DNA from: Aphelocoma coerulescens
Lineage: Eukaryota > Chordata > Aves > Passeriformes > Corvidae
Length of the DNA: 64,000 nt
Reading direction: 5' to 3'
NCBI RefSeq assembly: GCF_041296385.1
Contig: NC_091013.1
Coordinates: forward strand, 68,293,563-68,357,562
Shown here one piece after another: positions 49,147-60,700 of this stretch. Both the position numbers and the translations under genes were made by a program. Within the stretch, counting starts at the first letter, position 1. Every line of letters starts with the position of its first letter. The notes below the pieces were generated by a model. The model ran no database searches and was not told the origin of the DNA. It worked only from the letters and a program-made list of their open reading frames with translations.

Positions 49147-52100
49147 ATCCTTCAGGATCCTGCTGGATGTTTCACAAGGCATCATTGCAGCAGCAGAAGC
49201 TTGGGAGCTGATTTATCCAGTTCCTTTCAGTGCTAGCTGGTAACTTACTCAGTGGAACTGGTAAATTCCTTGATCAAACAAGGATAAGTGCCAAGTGCTA
49301 CCAAGACAAAATTAAGGAAATGCAAGGATTTGACTTGGGTTGCCAGGTCAGAAACAAAGATGGCCAAAAGCTGCTCACAAAGTAGATTTGCCGGCTTAAC
49401 TGAAGCCAGTAGCAGCTGTTCTGGAAAAAAGATAGAGTCCAGACTCATGTTTGCTGAGGTCCATAAAGCAGGCTCTTTTCTTCATTTATTGCATGATTGA
49501 TTTTCACAGATGTGTTCACGGTTCTTTCCTTTAATAGCTTAGTGCTTATCTCCTTGTTGTTTTGCAATCATAAATTCCATTTTTAATTATCATAATTATT
49601 TTACTCTCATGCAAAATCCCCCAAACTATACAAGGTCTGTCCTAGTGCTGGATGATAGACAAACCTGAGGGTATTGGGGTTCCTTCTCCAGATGTCTAAG
49701 CCTTGAATGCCAATACAGAGAAGCTGAATAGTCCTCTTCAGGTAGATAACTTTATTCAAGTATACAAGAGGCTGTAACAACCTCTGAGAGTCCTTTATTA
49801 AGTGAAAGGTCCTAAGTCATCATACCTTGTTATCTCTGGACTGCTGAATCTGTTCCTAATCAGAGGGCTGGAGTTTCAGAAGTGTAGTAACACTTACCTC
49901 TCCCATTTTCTTCTGTTGCCTTAGGAGGTTTCAGTAGTGGTCAGAAACATGACTGCAAGTTTCCTATAATGCTAAAACCAAGGAGAGGACATATCCAAAA
50001 TGTCTATTTAAAGTTTAACTAAAAAAAATAAAAAGGGAAAGAAGTTGCTACAGGATTAAAGGTATAAATTGGAGAGATGAGATCAGAAAGCAATAGTAAT
50101 TAACACCTGTTTGAAAGAAGGTTTACCAGCTGTTTAATTCCAAAAGATTAAGAAACTGTTCAAGTAAAACACACAGACTAGGAGGAAGTACGCTGCAGGA
50201 TAGACAAATACTGAACAGATTTCTAACAGGTTTTAGGAGTAGATAAAACCATGGTTTGCTGAAGGGGAAAGGGATCGCTCCAAGTAGAAGATTTAAGATC
50301 AAATGGTACAAGTAAAGCTATATCACTGTGAGTCAGAAAGGTACAAAAATCACTTTCTCTGTCATTTCCTAGTGCCAGTGAGTGAAAGAGGTACTAGCAA
50401 TTTGCGAAACAGTATTTTTTAGGCCATAAAATAAGTAGAGCTTTGAGCTGCACTGGTAGTATAGCAGTACTGTTGTACTTATACATGTTAACTCTTTATT
50501 GCTTTCTGACCTATAGTATCTGGCAGATTTAGACAGAAATCCTATAGTAATTAATTTATTTATCATTTCCTTAACCCCAGCCTACCTAGCTAAGTCAAAG
50601 TTTGCTTTGCCACTGACTTCAGCTGTGATATTACTTACACTACTGGGTAGTTGTAATGCCTTTGATATTTTAGCAGCAGTCAAGATTGAGAGACAGTATG
50701 AGTGGTGGGACAAACTGGCTTACTGGAGTGTTGGCAGTAGAGGATGGAACATTTTACCATACACCATTTTGGAGACTTCACATGAGAAAAATCAAAGGGG
50801 ACATGAGAATGTCTTAAAATTTCCTGGGAAAGCACTGAGAAAACAAGATATGATAATACCACTGGAGCCTTAAATAACACTATCTGAGTGACACCAAAAG
50901 TCAGCTATGTAGTATTGTGGATGTAATTGCTGAACTGTAGCAGTCCTGGCAGCTTTTGAGAATCAAATGAATCATGTATTTGGGTGGTGTAAGATTCTTA
51001 AGAGTATTTAATTTTCTCTAGCTGTTGAATAAGAAGCAACACAGACCAAGAGCTACACGGTGTCTTGGCAGTCAAGTAGGAGAGACTCCAAACAAAGAAA
51101 GAGTTGGAACAGATCCCTGAAAATGAATATACTGTACTGGAACAGATAGATGAAGCTAGGCAATGAAAACAATCCTTTTTTTTTCCTAAATAAAATCAAT
51201 TGAAGGTGAAAGACTACCATATGAAGTGTCAAGTGATCTTGATAATTTGTGTCTTTTTCTGAAAAAATTGTTTTGGTACTTTCTCTAGAAAAAAGTGTTG
51301 ATTTCCTGAGTATCAGATATGTAAATCTCATTACTTGTGCAAAATAACACAATGAATTTGCAAACTGTAGTGGATTATGATCTGGAGGATAGTAACTTAA
51401 ATGAAGAAAATAAACTGTGTTATTGGAAATTTTTCAACTGATTTGAATACAGTCACAGTCTCACTGCCTGCATTTAGATTTTTTTTAAGCCTAGTAACGT
51501 GTGTTTAACAGTGGCAGGAAAAGTGTATCTATAGACAGGAGTACAGTAACAGAGTACCTTTACTTGCTGTAGTACTCAGCAGGGTCTTTCTTTGCCAGAT
51601 ACAGTTTCTCTGTGTTTTGTAGTCCTCTGTGGATTTCTTTTTCATAAAGTCATCCAATCTTCTATGAAGCCCACAGAAATTTTTAGCATCTTCACAATCC
51701 TTCAGCAATGAATTCCTCAAGTAATTGCTTGAAGTCTCATCAGCTCTTTCTTTTTCTTGAACCTGACTCTTACTGCCTGTTTGATTGCCTCTAGATCTCA
51801 CACCTGAAAAGCCAATGAACAATTAATCCATGTCTGTCCTTTTCTTGACACCCATAATTACACAGACCTGCATTACACCTGCCATCTATCCTTCTTACAC
51901 AGAGTGAAGATTTATTCAGTCCTTATTTAGTCCTTCTGCTTCTGGGAGGTCTTCTGGACATTTAATCTTTCTCCTGCCCTTGCCTGGAGGTTTTCTGGTG
52001 CAACTGGCTCAATTTTTTTAGATAAGGAGCCTAGAAATGCATGTTCAGTCCTGCATGCCACTCTGAAACTACAGACACATACACGTTTGCATTAGTGTGA

Positions 52101-53564
52101 GTGAAAATTCTGTTTGACAGGAAATGGGCATAGTAATTAGAGAAAATTCATCTCAGGTTTTGGGAACCATGACTCCAAATTGCTTGCCTTGTCCCTTTTT
52201 ATAAAAGAAGAGTTACAGAGTACTTCTTTTCCTGAAGCCAACTTGGCAGAGGTAGCTGAGGCATGTAACTGGTCATAACTCATTTATGCATAGACGAGAA
52301 AGGAAGATCTATAAAGTATCTTGTGCTTTGTTTATGTCAATCTATTTCAGTGCTGGGAGCTTAACTTTTATTCTACTAAGTGAAATAAAGATCTAACAGT
52401 GCTGCAGAACCTGAATCGTTATCTTGTAGAAATGCTTGCTAATGCTAGTGATCAGTCCTTTCAGTTCCTGTACATGTGTTAAAGTTCTGCTTATTGCTCA
52501 CTGTAGCATATGGATCTAATGGAAATTGTAGAAGAAGTTTTGTTATTCACTTGAATTTTCAGTCTCTGCCCAACTGAACTTGTCATTCATTCTGAGTTGG
52601 TTAAAAATGTATCTCAGTCAGGCTGTGGAACTGTAGAATATAAGGGAATAGGAATTTACTGAGTCATATAATACTGAAAATAAGAGTTGGGAGACTACTC
52701 ACTTAGCCATGCAGAATCCACTGTTCTTTTCTGTCTTTCACACTCTAAATACACATATCACAAAGTTAAAATCCCTCTTTTTCTTCAGACTTGAAGTTTA
52801 TCATTTAAGTGTATGTGTTTCTCTTTAAGACATCCAAAGAAAATAAATCAGAGATCCTTTAACAAAAGGTTAACAGTTCAGTTGTTTTACCAGTTTGTCT
52901 GTTGGGAAAAGGAGTCATCATTCAACCTTATTTCTCTCACATCTACCTGAAAAATTTACAGTTTATATTATAGGCCTGTTGAAATGCATTTATAATCAAG
53001 TTCCCCTCAGTTGGCAGTGACAGAAACATAACCCAGCCATGGACTAGAGCAATTCTGATTTTCACCAGAGTAATGTTTGAAAGCTCCGCACATGCCAAAG
53101 AGGGATGTCAGTTCCTTAGAACTGCAAGGTGTTGTCTTTGTTACTGTATATGATCAGCCACAGTAGAGGGAAGCCTGAGCAGGCAGAAAGCCCATGGTTG
53201 ATACATTTCCAACCTTTGAGGAACTATTAAACTTGAATGTTTCACTGTATTATAATGGATTTTTAATTATAAGCAATACTAAAATAATTTGATTCTGTCA
53301 TGCTTCTCTGTGACAGAGCATTAGAGATGAGGATCTGGTAGTTGAGACGTGCTGCAAAGTCTATAACTCATGACACTATTTAATCTGAATACAACACCAC
53401 TTTGTGTTTTTCATTTTGTGGTGCTGCTGAATTCTTTGCTCAGCAACTGCACTGTAAGGCTTATTCTGCTCTTGATATGTTTTGATATGGGATTGAAATA
53501 TTCACTTGATTCCAGCAGTGCTCAGCATCTTGATCTTACTGACATAGATCACACCCTTTGACAA
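49147..53564. other. AT-rich block with one exon-like frame
   Basis: Apart from the candidate exon at 51564-51803, no gene or young transposon is recognised. The + strand frame at 50607-50873 looks as if it had a signal peptide, but its first codon is TTG, not ATG, so I do not call it. The rest is ordinary AT-rich sequence. Confidence 0.6.
51564..51803 (-). CDS. Candidate internal coding exon, unidentified gene
   Basis: On the minus strand a 240-bp segment is open throughout. It is bounded by an acceptor (ggcttttcag, ending at 51804) and a donor-like AGCAA|GTAAAG (intron starting at 51563). Both ends are phase 1, so skipping or including it keeps the frame. The translation is hydrophilic and rich in Lys, Glu, Asp, Ser and Asn (for example QVQEKERADETSSNY, later RRLDDFMKKKSTEDYKTQ), like a disordered or coiled-coil region. 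I do not recognise it. It lies on the strand opposite to the transcript predicted from the CpG island, so it would be part of a different, overlapping gene or be spurious. Confidence 0.25.
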
Positions 53565-54320
53565 CTATGCAAACCCTTGGGATGTCGCACATTTGCATTA
53601 CTCTTTCAGAAAGAAAAAGACTCAGCCTGCGTTGGTTCATTTGGGTCCTTACCACAGGCTGCAGTCCTTCATGTAGTACTCCAGCATGAGTCCCTTCCAT
53701 GGGGTGCAGTCCTACAGGAAAAGGCTGCTCCAGTGTGGGTCCCTCATGGGGTCACAAGTCCTACCAGCAAATGTGCTCCAGTGTGGTCTCCTCTCTTCAT
53801 GGCACCGCAGGTCCTTCCAGGTGCCTAGTCCAGTCCAGGCTTCCCCCAGGGTCACAGCCTCCTTCAGGCATATCTACCTGCCCCAGTGTGGGTCTCCTCC
53901 ACAGACTGGGGGTGGGTCTCTTCTATGCTCATGGACCTCCCAGGGCTGTGGAGCACAGCTGCTTCACCGTGGTCTGCACCACGGGCTGCAGGGGAATCTC
54001 TGATCCAGCACCTGGAGCACCTCCTCCCCCTCCTCTCCACTGACCTTGGTGTCTGCAGGGCTTTGCCTCTCACTCCTCTCTCCAACTGCTGTGGTGCAGC
54101 AGTTCTTCCCCTTCCTAAATATGTTCTCACAGAGATGTTACCGCTGTCACTGATGGGCTGGGCCTTGGCCAGCAGTGGGTCCATCTTGGGACTGGCTGGC
54201 ACTGGCTCTGTTGGGCATGATGGAAGCTTCTGGCACCTTCTCACAGAAGCCACCCCTGCAGTTTCCCCCACCCCCATGAAAATCTTGTCATGCAAACCCA
54301 CTATAGCCCAAGCTTAGCTC
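53565..54320. mobile_element. ERV-like high-copy avian repeat, no intact gene
   Basis: This GC-rich 750-bp block contrasts sharply with its AT-rich surroundings. It is built from loosely repeated units such as gctccagtgtgggtcc and catggggtcaca and ctgcaggggaatctctg. A characteristic later part reads caccttggtgtctgcagggc-like, then tgatgggctgggccttggccagcagtgggtcc, and ends near tcatgcaaaccca. I recognise this pattern as a dispersed repeat common in bird genomes and probably derived from an endogenous retrovirus (LTR or leader sequence), but I cannot fix the family, ends or strand. Frames of 105-145 codons on both strands over it are by-products. No retroviral protein motif is visible. Confidence 0.6.
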
Positions 54321-54690
54321 CCCTAAACTCATTATACTGATTCAAAACCAGCACTTCTTACATTGCATCTTAATGTCTCTCCAATTAAAAGGTCTCACTT
54401 CTGATTCACCAGTTTCTTCCTTTTCTTCTTGATGCCATTGTACTTACCTGCAGTGGTCCAAAGCAGATGTTGTTTACCCTGAAGAATCACATTTTCTAAT
54501 GGCATAGTTATTATTAATAAAAGCACATTATAAGAGAGGGACCAGTCTGTGATTAGTTACGTCTTACCTAGTTTTATGAACATGAATAAAGAAATAGACA
54601 TCCAAAATTTTAGTTATTCATTGGTGTAAAATTAAAAGTAAGCATTTTTTTCATTTTAAGGCTGCTTGGGATGAAAAAGCATTTACACAT

Positions 54691-55259
54691 TGTCCTGGGT
54701 TGCAGTGTATTCTATTACCATCCTCATGAGCTGTTGAAATCAGGTGGGGCAGTGTTTTCCTTGCCTTCTCCCCCCAGACTATCTTTCTGTTAATGGCCCA
54801 TCATTGTCCTGCTGCATGACTCAGAGATAACTCCCTCCGGACTATCTTCTGTTAATGAGCCCATCAGCGCCTGGCCTCATGACTCATCATCCCGTTGTGA
54901 GATGCTCCAGCCAGGGGGAGGAACTAAGCATTCCATCCTGGATATAATCTGAGATTCTGAACACCACAGACACCCTTTCCACTGGATTCCTAGAGGACAG
55001 GAGCTACACAGCCACCACTGAACCTTCTGAGGAAGAGCAGACCCTTTCTACAGCATCACAGAACCACATCCACCCCTTCAGGAGGACTGCAGCCACCATT
55101 TTATCGGACTGCCACCACCACCCTGACTAAAAGGGTGTCAGGTTGTATCCTGACTCTGTCAGTTTGAACCAGTGTTTTCTGCCTTTTTTTTTAAATTTCC
55201 CTATTAAATTTTTTTTCTGACTTGGTGCCTCCCACTGGTTTGTTTTTCAAACTGGTACA
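54691..55259 (+). mobile_element. Solo ERV LTR, 569 bp, with 5-bp target duplication
   Basis: The element starts with TGTCCTGGG and ends with CTGGTACA, the usual TG...CA ends. It is flanked on both sides by cacat (54686-54690 and 55260-55264), a 5-bp target-site duplication, which fits an ERVL/ERV3-type or ERV1-type element better than the 6-bp ERVK class. A TATA-like gatataat (54941) and an ATTAAA (55203-55208) give a U3-R-U5 order on the + strand. There is no internal retroviral region next to it, so it arose by LTR-LTR recombination. The intact duplication suggests a fairly recent, lineage-specific insertion. Confidence 0.9.
54777..54886 (+). repeat. Duplicated U3 segment with two AP-1 sites inside the LTR
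   Basis: Copy one (54777-54823) and copy two (54840-54886) share gactatct, tctgttaatg, gcccatca and catgactca, with a period of 63 bp. Each copy ends with TGACTCA (54817-54823 and 54880-54886), the consensus AP-1 site. Tandem duplication of U3 enhancer units is common in retroviral LTRs and usually raises promoter strength. Confidence 0.8.
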
Positions 55260-55264
55260 CACAT

Positions 55265-56663
55265 GTATTTTGGATTACCAATAGAAATTATTATCTTGTG
55301 GATGAGAATCAAGAGTGAGTCCTGAAGAAACAGGGGAAGAGAGAATTCCTATCAGCCAGATAAGATAGACCTCTCGGCTCCACGAGCACTGCTAGAAGCG
55401 TATCTAATGAAGGAACAAACCACAAAGGCAGACATTGGAAATACATTCCCAAGCAAGGCATCTAGATCTTGCAATTGCCAAGTATGGTCTGTTTATGCTC
55501 ATCATAAATGTTAATGCTGTGACTAGAAGAGAAAAAGGAAGAAGAGGGCAGAAAAACCAGCAGGAGTCATAACAGTGACAGAACATGGAGTAAATCATTC
55601 TTCCTGAAATGGACTGCCTATTTTACTGGAGATGAGCCTGTATCTCATTCTCGTCATTAGACTGTGCATTTGAAAGGTGTAAATAATAACTACAGTCTTG
55701 GAAAAAATTATCATACTTTATAAAGGGACATAAAAACTGCAGATTGGTATGGCTGGGCTGCACATTTCATGTAGCTGGCTGTAACAAGAAAAAATACCAA
55801 AAGGAAGAGTCATAACCCATGCTGAGTTAATGGTGGGACTCAGTGATCTCATCTTCCATGAGTGTATATTTTGGATTTTTTTTTTTTTAGTACTTTTGGT
55901 ATGTGGTCAGAAAAATTAAGAACTGAAAGACAATATATATAAAAGGTACTGCCAGGAGTTACTTCCAAAACAGAGGCTGTAGCAGACTTACATCAGTGAA
56001 CTGTATAAGACAGCACTGTAGTATGTGGGTGGTGCTACTTTTGCCATTTATAGGCAATAAATACTACTCACTTTTGCTTAAGAAAGAATACTTAAAATTG
56101 CAAAATAGTTGTCGTAGTGTAACCAAGAAGCCAGCTTTTAGAAACCGTACTACATGTTGTTTATAGCTAAAGAATCTAACATTAAACTACTACTTTTTAT
56201 GGACAAAATTTCTAGATCTTTTAGCCCAAGGCATATTTAAATATGCAGGAAAAAGATTCCTTGCAATGACAAAAAGTTTAAAAATTCATAAACCTTTATT
56301 TGAAAATAATCACATCTGTGCTGTTCACACAGGTGATAGTAAGTACCAGAACACACCTAATTTTTCCTAAAAAAAAAAAAGGAATTTTTTTTAAATTGGA
56401 ATTTCTTTCCTAAGGGAAGTGCTGGCTCATGAAATTGATACCATCCAAATAGTCTGGGAGAAGAGATTAATTTTTTGTAGAGCTTCCTTTCATTAACAAT
56501 TGTTACAGAAGGCCGGCATTTTTCTTGCATAGAGTTACCTCTCAATAACTGTTTATCTCTGAATGTTTTAGCTTAATATTCAAAATTGTTTCAAATATTT
56601 CATAAGTGCATCTGTTCTGCCATCCTGAAAATATCTATGTGTTTTTTGTTTAATTCATAAAAA
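55265..56663. other. AT-rich non-coding block
   Basis: No gene is recognised between the solo LTR and the next CR1. Short poly-T and poly-A runs occur at about 55877-55889 and 56370-56381. Open frames are under 65 codons. Confidence 0.7.
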
Positions 56664-57260
56664 TGATAGAATCATAGAATGGTTTGGGTTGGAAGGGACC
56701 TTAAAATCACCCAGTTCCAACCCCCCTGCCATGGGCAGAAAACCTTCCACTAGACCAGGTTGCTCAAAGCCTGGCCTTGAAAATGTCCAGGGGTGTGGCA
56801 TCCCCAGCTTTTCTGAGCAACCTGTTCCAGTGCCTCACAACCTCATAGTGAAGAATTTCTTCCTAATATCTAATCTAAACCTACCCTGCTGCAGTTTAAA
56901 GCCATTAATTATTGTCCTGTGGCTATCTGCCCATGTAAAAAAATCACTCTCCAGCTTCTTTATAAGCTCCCTTTAAGTACTGAAAGGCTGCAGAAAGGTC
57001 TGTCCTAAGCCTCCTCTTCTCCAGGCTGAACAACCCCAGCTCTCTCAGCCTGTCTTCATAGAAAAGAGCTCCATCCCTCTGATCATGTTAATAGCCCATC
57101 TCTGGACCTGCACTAGCAGATCCATGTTTTTCCTGTGCAGGGGACCCCAGAGTTAGATGCAGCACTCAAGATGGGGTTTCAGGAGAGGGGAATAAAGGGG
57201 CAGAAGCACCTCCCTCATCGTGCTGGTCATGCCTCTTTTGATAAAGTCCAGGATTACCCC
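56664..57260 (-). mobile_element. CR1 LINE 3' fragment, about 600 bp, antisense
   Basis: The block starts with gatagaatcatagaatggtt and continues ggaagggaccttaaaatcacc, ccttccactagaccaggttgctc, caacctgttccagtgcctcac, aagaatttcttcctaatatc and so on. This is the reverse complement of the CR1 3' UTR and the end of its ORF2 region. The part from about 57000 (cctcttctccaggctgaacaacccc, ggacctgcactagcag-like, ccccagagttagatgcagcactc) corresponds to the end of the reverse-transcriptase ORF but carries stops. The copy is 5' truncated and dead. Its similarity to the CR1 3' consensus is high, so it is younger than the copy at 6308. Confidence 0.95.
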
Positions 57261-57734
57261 AAAATAATGGGGCATATGTAAGTACCACACACAATGTATA
57301 TCGTGTTTCAAAGGAAAACACTGCCTTATAAAGTGGCCACAGTGGGTGGTCTCATATGAGCACAAACATTCATAGTTGAACAGAAGCTTCAAATTTCAAT
57401 AACTAACAGTAGTTATGATTTATACAGCTCTTAACTTTTTTTTTTAATAGGTAACACAAGTATTTTTGATCCAGACCAATATGCCTGTGTGCATTTTGGA
57501 TGTATGTATAAATGAATAGGTCCAATGGCTTTACCCTAAAAGCTTTCTAATTAGTAAATGTTGACTTCCATTTGAGTTTTGAATCAGGCCAGTCTGCAGC
57601 TTCTTCATAAAGTGCAGCAAGGGCAGTATTGGCTTTTTTTTTCCCCCAGCTGGAATTAGAGTAACATCTCTTCTGTATGCAGCTCTTGTCCCAAGTGAAA
57701 TCAGTTTTACAGTCGTAATTCTGTGAGTCACTGG
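57261..57734. other. Non-coding block with a minus-strand frame to 57540
   Basis: The minus-strand frame that ends with TAG at 57538-57540 covers 57738-57541 and includes ALYEEAADWPDSKLKW. It looks protein-like, with a possible acceptor (cagtgactcacag) at about 57721. The adjoining sequence resembles an ancient LINE, so the frame may be a by-product. No other feature is seen. Confidence 0.4.
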
Positions 57735-57790
57735 GCAACGTGACTCACCCAATATCACCCAGTGGTATCTTGATTTCCAGCCTGATGCTT
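57735..57790. mobile_element. Possible ancient L2/L3-type LINE remnant
   Basis: The string gtgactcacccaatatcacccag (57739-57761; here described by its shared bases) agrees at about 18 of 23 positions with the well-known gtgacttgcccaaggtcac... motif near the 3' end of ancient amniote CR1/L3 and L2 elements. Such fragments are often retained in amniotes. Only a short core is visible, so the call is weak. Confidence 0.3.
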
Positions 57791-60700
57791 GGCTCACCAG
57801 GTAACTGAACAGAAGTACAGCTATTCTGAAATCTTTTGTTCCCCTTCCTAAGAGTCTCTCCTAAGGGTTATATAAGCATGTTCTCACCAGCACAAGAACA
57901 ACTGTGACTATATATGAGTGTATATATAGTTCTGCAATGTGGAGCTGCTTGCTGGAGTTCTCTTACTCAGTTTTGCAATATCTATCACTTTTTGGCCCTT
58001 TGAATGGAGGTGCCAGGGATACAAGTAATTCTTCTGGAAATAAAACATATTTGTCTTTCCTAAACAGGTGCTTGGGAGTTGGCTTATGTACACAGTGATC
58101 TCAGAGGCTCCTTTACTTTCATTAGTTCAGGATGAACGTCTTAAGGAGGAGGAAAAAAATTAGATGTTGTGACGTGATCTATAAGTTCAACAATTCCACA
58201 AAAGTTTTTTAGAGAGGCCAAAGTTAGATTCACTGTCTACACAGTTATTTCCTTTTAATTGTCCTCACTCCTTGCACTTCAGATGAAATTAGCTTTTTAT
58301 TTATACTAGAAGTTGCTTTTATATGGTGGCTTACAAAAATAAGAAATCTCCACATGTGCAGGAAGAAATTCTCCTCTGAATACTTTGTATCACTTAGCAT
58401 TCAAGGATCTGAAAATGTGGCAAATTTCTTGATATCTTATACATAATTTTGTAGCTAAATTCTGGAATGTATTATTCAGTCTAACTGAGATCTTTGTGTA
58501 GTTTCCTTTCTGTCTTGGATTTTTGCTTTTCAGGATGTGGTGGGCAGGGCATGATGTAGAAGTGAAACAGAAAGTTTGTAAGTAAATGTAGCCAACAAAA
58601 TGACCTGAAATAATGATCTCCTTAGAGGTTTGCTTCATGTAAAATGGTACAACTCCAGGAATGATGATAAGCCTTTCATAAGCCAGATGCATTTAATCTT
58701 TTATATGCCCTGTGCATTCACAACACCACTTAGAATACTGTGTACAGCAAAGCCTTCAGAGTACTGTTAAACTCCATTAAACCCCACTGAGATTTAAGTA
58801 AGTGCTAGAGTGCTTGCTGAATCAAGGGTAGTCTTCTAGCTCTGTCTGTAGGACTGTTTTTGTGAAAATACATTTACTATTTATAGTCATACTGATGTCC
58901 CTCCTCTAAATTTAATTCATCCCAGGTGCCATTTTAGACAAAAAAATCACTGGCCCTACTCATGGCAGCCATGTGCAAGGAAATGAAGAGATGGCAGAGA
59001 AGAACAAAGTAAGAATGTATGTTTTCTGCCGTGTCCCCAGCAATGCTTCAGTTCTACTGTCCCTTGGCACTTCTCCCCAAAGTCTCATACACTGCCCCAC
59101 AAGATTGCACAGAGGTAACTTGCTCAGGCCAAAAATCTCCTGCTTGTGTGTAAATCTCAGAAAGGCAACTGGCATTGTGTGCCATCCTCACCTCAAGGAT
59201 ACAGGCTGTAGAAGGCTCTGGCTGTTCGTGCCATACTTATGTTCAAAACCCGTCCTTCACTTTGACAGACACAGTTTAGATAAAATAGGAAACATGGAAA
59301 CCCTCAGGCAAACATTAGGCTTACTGGCTTGAAAAAGCACCTCGTTTTTTTTCCTTTTTGGGAGAAGTGGAGGAAGGAATGTTTCTCTGCTGGGAGGGGA
59401 TTTCCTTTTGTTTCTTTCTCCAGTCAGTGTTCTTAGCAGCTGATGAAGCCATGCTTGGTAGGACAATCTCCTTGGGTGCCATTTGGCTTTTATGGATTAA
59501 ATTCTAGTTAGGGTAGGATCAAATTCTGTTGCCATAGGAGCACAATTACTTTTGAGGAGTCCTAGGGAAGTCCATGGTTGGAGAGCTTTCCGTGACTTGT
59601 TCAGTTTTTCACTGGTTCCCTGCATCCAGCTACCTGAAATCCAGCTCCTTAACTACAGATCATTGGCAGAATTTGTCTCTGGACAGTGCTGTGGCTGTTT
59701 GCTGAATTGTCGTGGGCACTGTGGTCATGGAAATTCGAAGAGATGTGAGCCTGAGTATGATGAGCAAAAGCTTTTACGATCCGAGTTGGTAGTCTTCCAT
59801 GTTCCTTTATCAGGAAAAAATTATATGTTGGTCCATTATGCTTGGTGTCCCACAGTGACATTGTCTCCCAAGCACATCTGCTCCTCTTCAGCACACACAG
59901 CCATGAGGACCATTTTCCCCTGTCCATCTCAGTTAGTGTGTCCCCTCCAAGCCAGCCTGGGATGGTTCCCAAATTCATTCTGACATGTCAGCACAGCCAT
60001 AATGAAAATTCATAAAATCATATTCCATCTAAATACCAAAGAGGTGGATATTTATTCTAAGCACAGGTCTTAAATATGCAAATTTAAATTCTTCCTTAAC
60101 TGGTAAGTTTGGAGAATTCTGCTTTTATGTTGTCTTTCTGAAGCTGCATTAGCACTGTCTGGACTACATAACCTTGTTTAGTGATTGCCATAGAATTGCT
60201 TCGTCTTGTAATATGATGATGTGTTTGGCAGATTTCATCTAGTGTGGCTGGTGCAGTGTTGTAATAAAATATAATTTGGTCTTCTTTACAATTGAAGAAA
60301 CAGATCTTCCCAGGTAATAGTTACTTTCCTTTGCTGTTGCTGCTACTACTAAATTGTTTTTCCTGTCACTGTATGCCCAAGGGTGTCTATAGATCTTAAA
60401 TGCAACCAAATACAGCAAAATAGCCTCATCAATATCTTGTAGGCTTCAAGGGTGAAGGGAGCCAAAAGGGTGTGATTCCATGTGGAGATGTGGTTTGTGA
60501 GATTCCATGTGGGTGAGGGAGGAAGAGAAGAGAAGAGAAGGACATGGCCCCCTTCATGGTATAGCAACAAGCATGGGGTCTCGGAGGGTGCTGTTGATGG
60601 GCAGCTCCATGACTCTGACAGCTTTCCTTGTCCTTCCCTTCTCCACATAGCAAATCCATGAGTGACTCTTCATCTGAATGGCAGCCAGCACTGCCAGTCA

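Noticed and set aside
50607..50873. Frame that seems to start with a signal peptide
   Set aside because: The first codon is TTG, not ATG, so the apparent secretion signal has no initiator; no splice acceptor supports an internal exon.
53577..54317. Frames of 105-145 codons on both strands
   Set aside because: They fall in the GC-rich ERV-like repeat and have no retroviral or cellular protein motif.
56689..56976. 95-codon + strand frame
   Set aside because: It lies on the antisense strand of the CR1 fragment and is a known by-product of that repeat.
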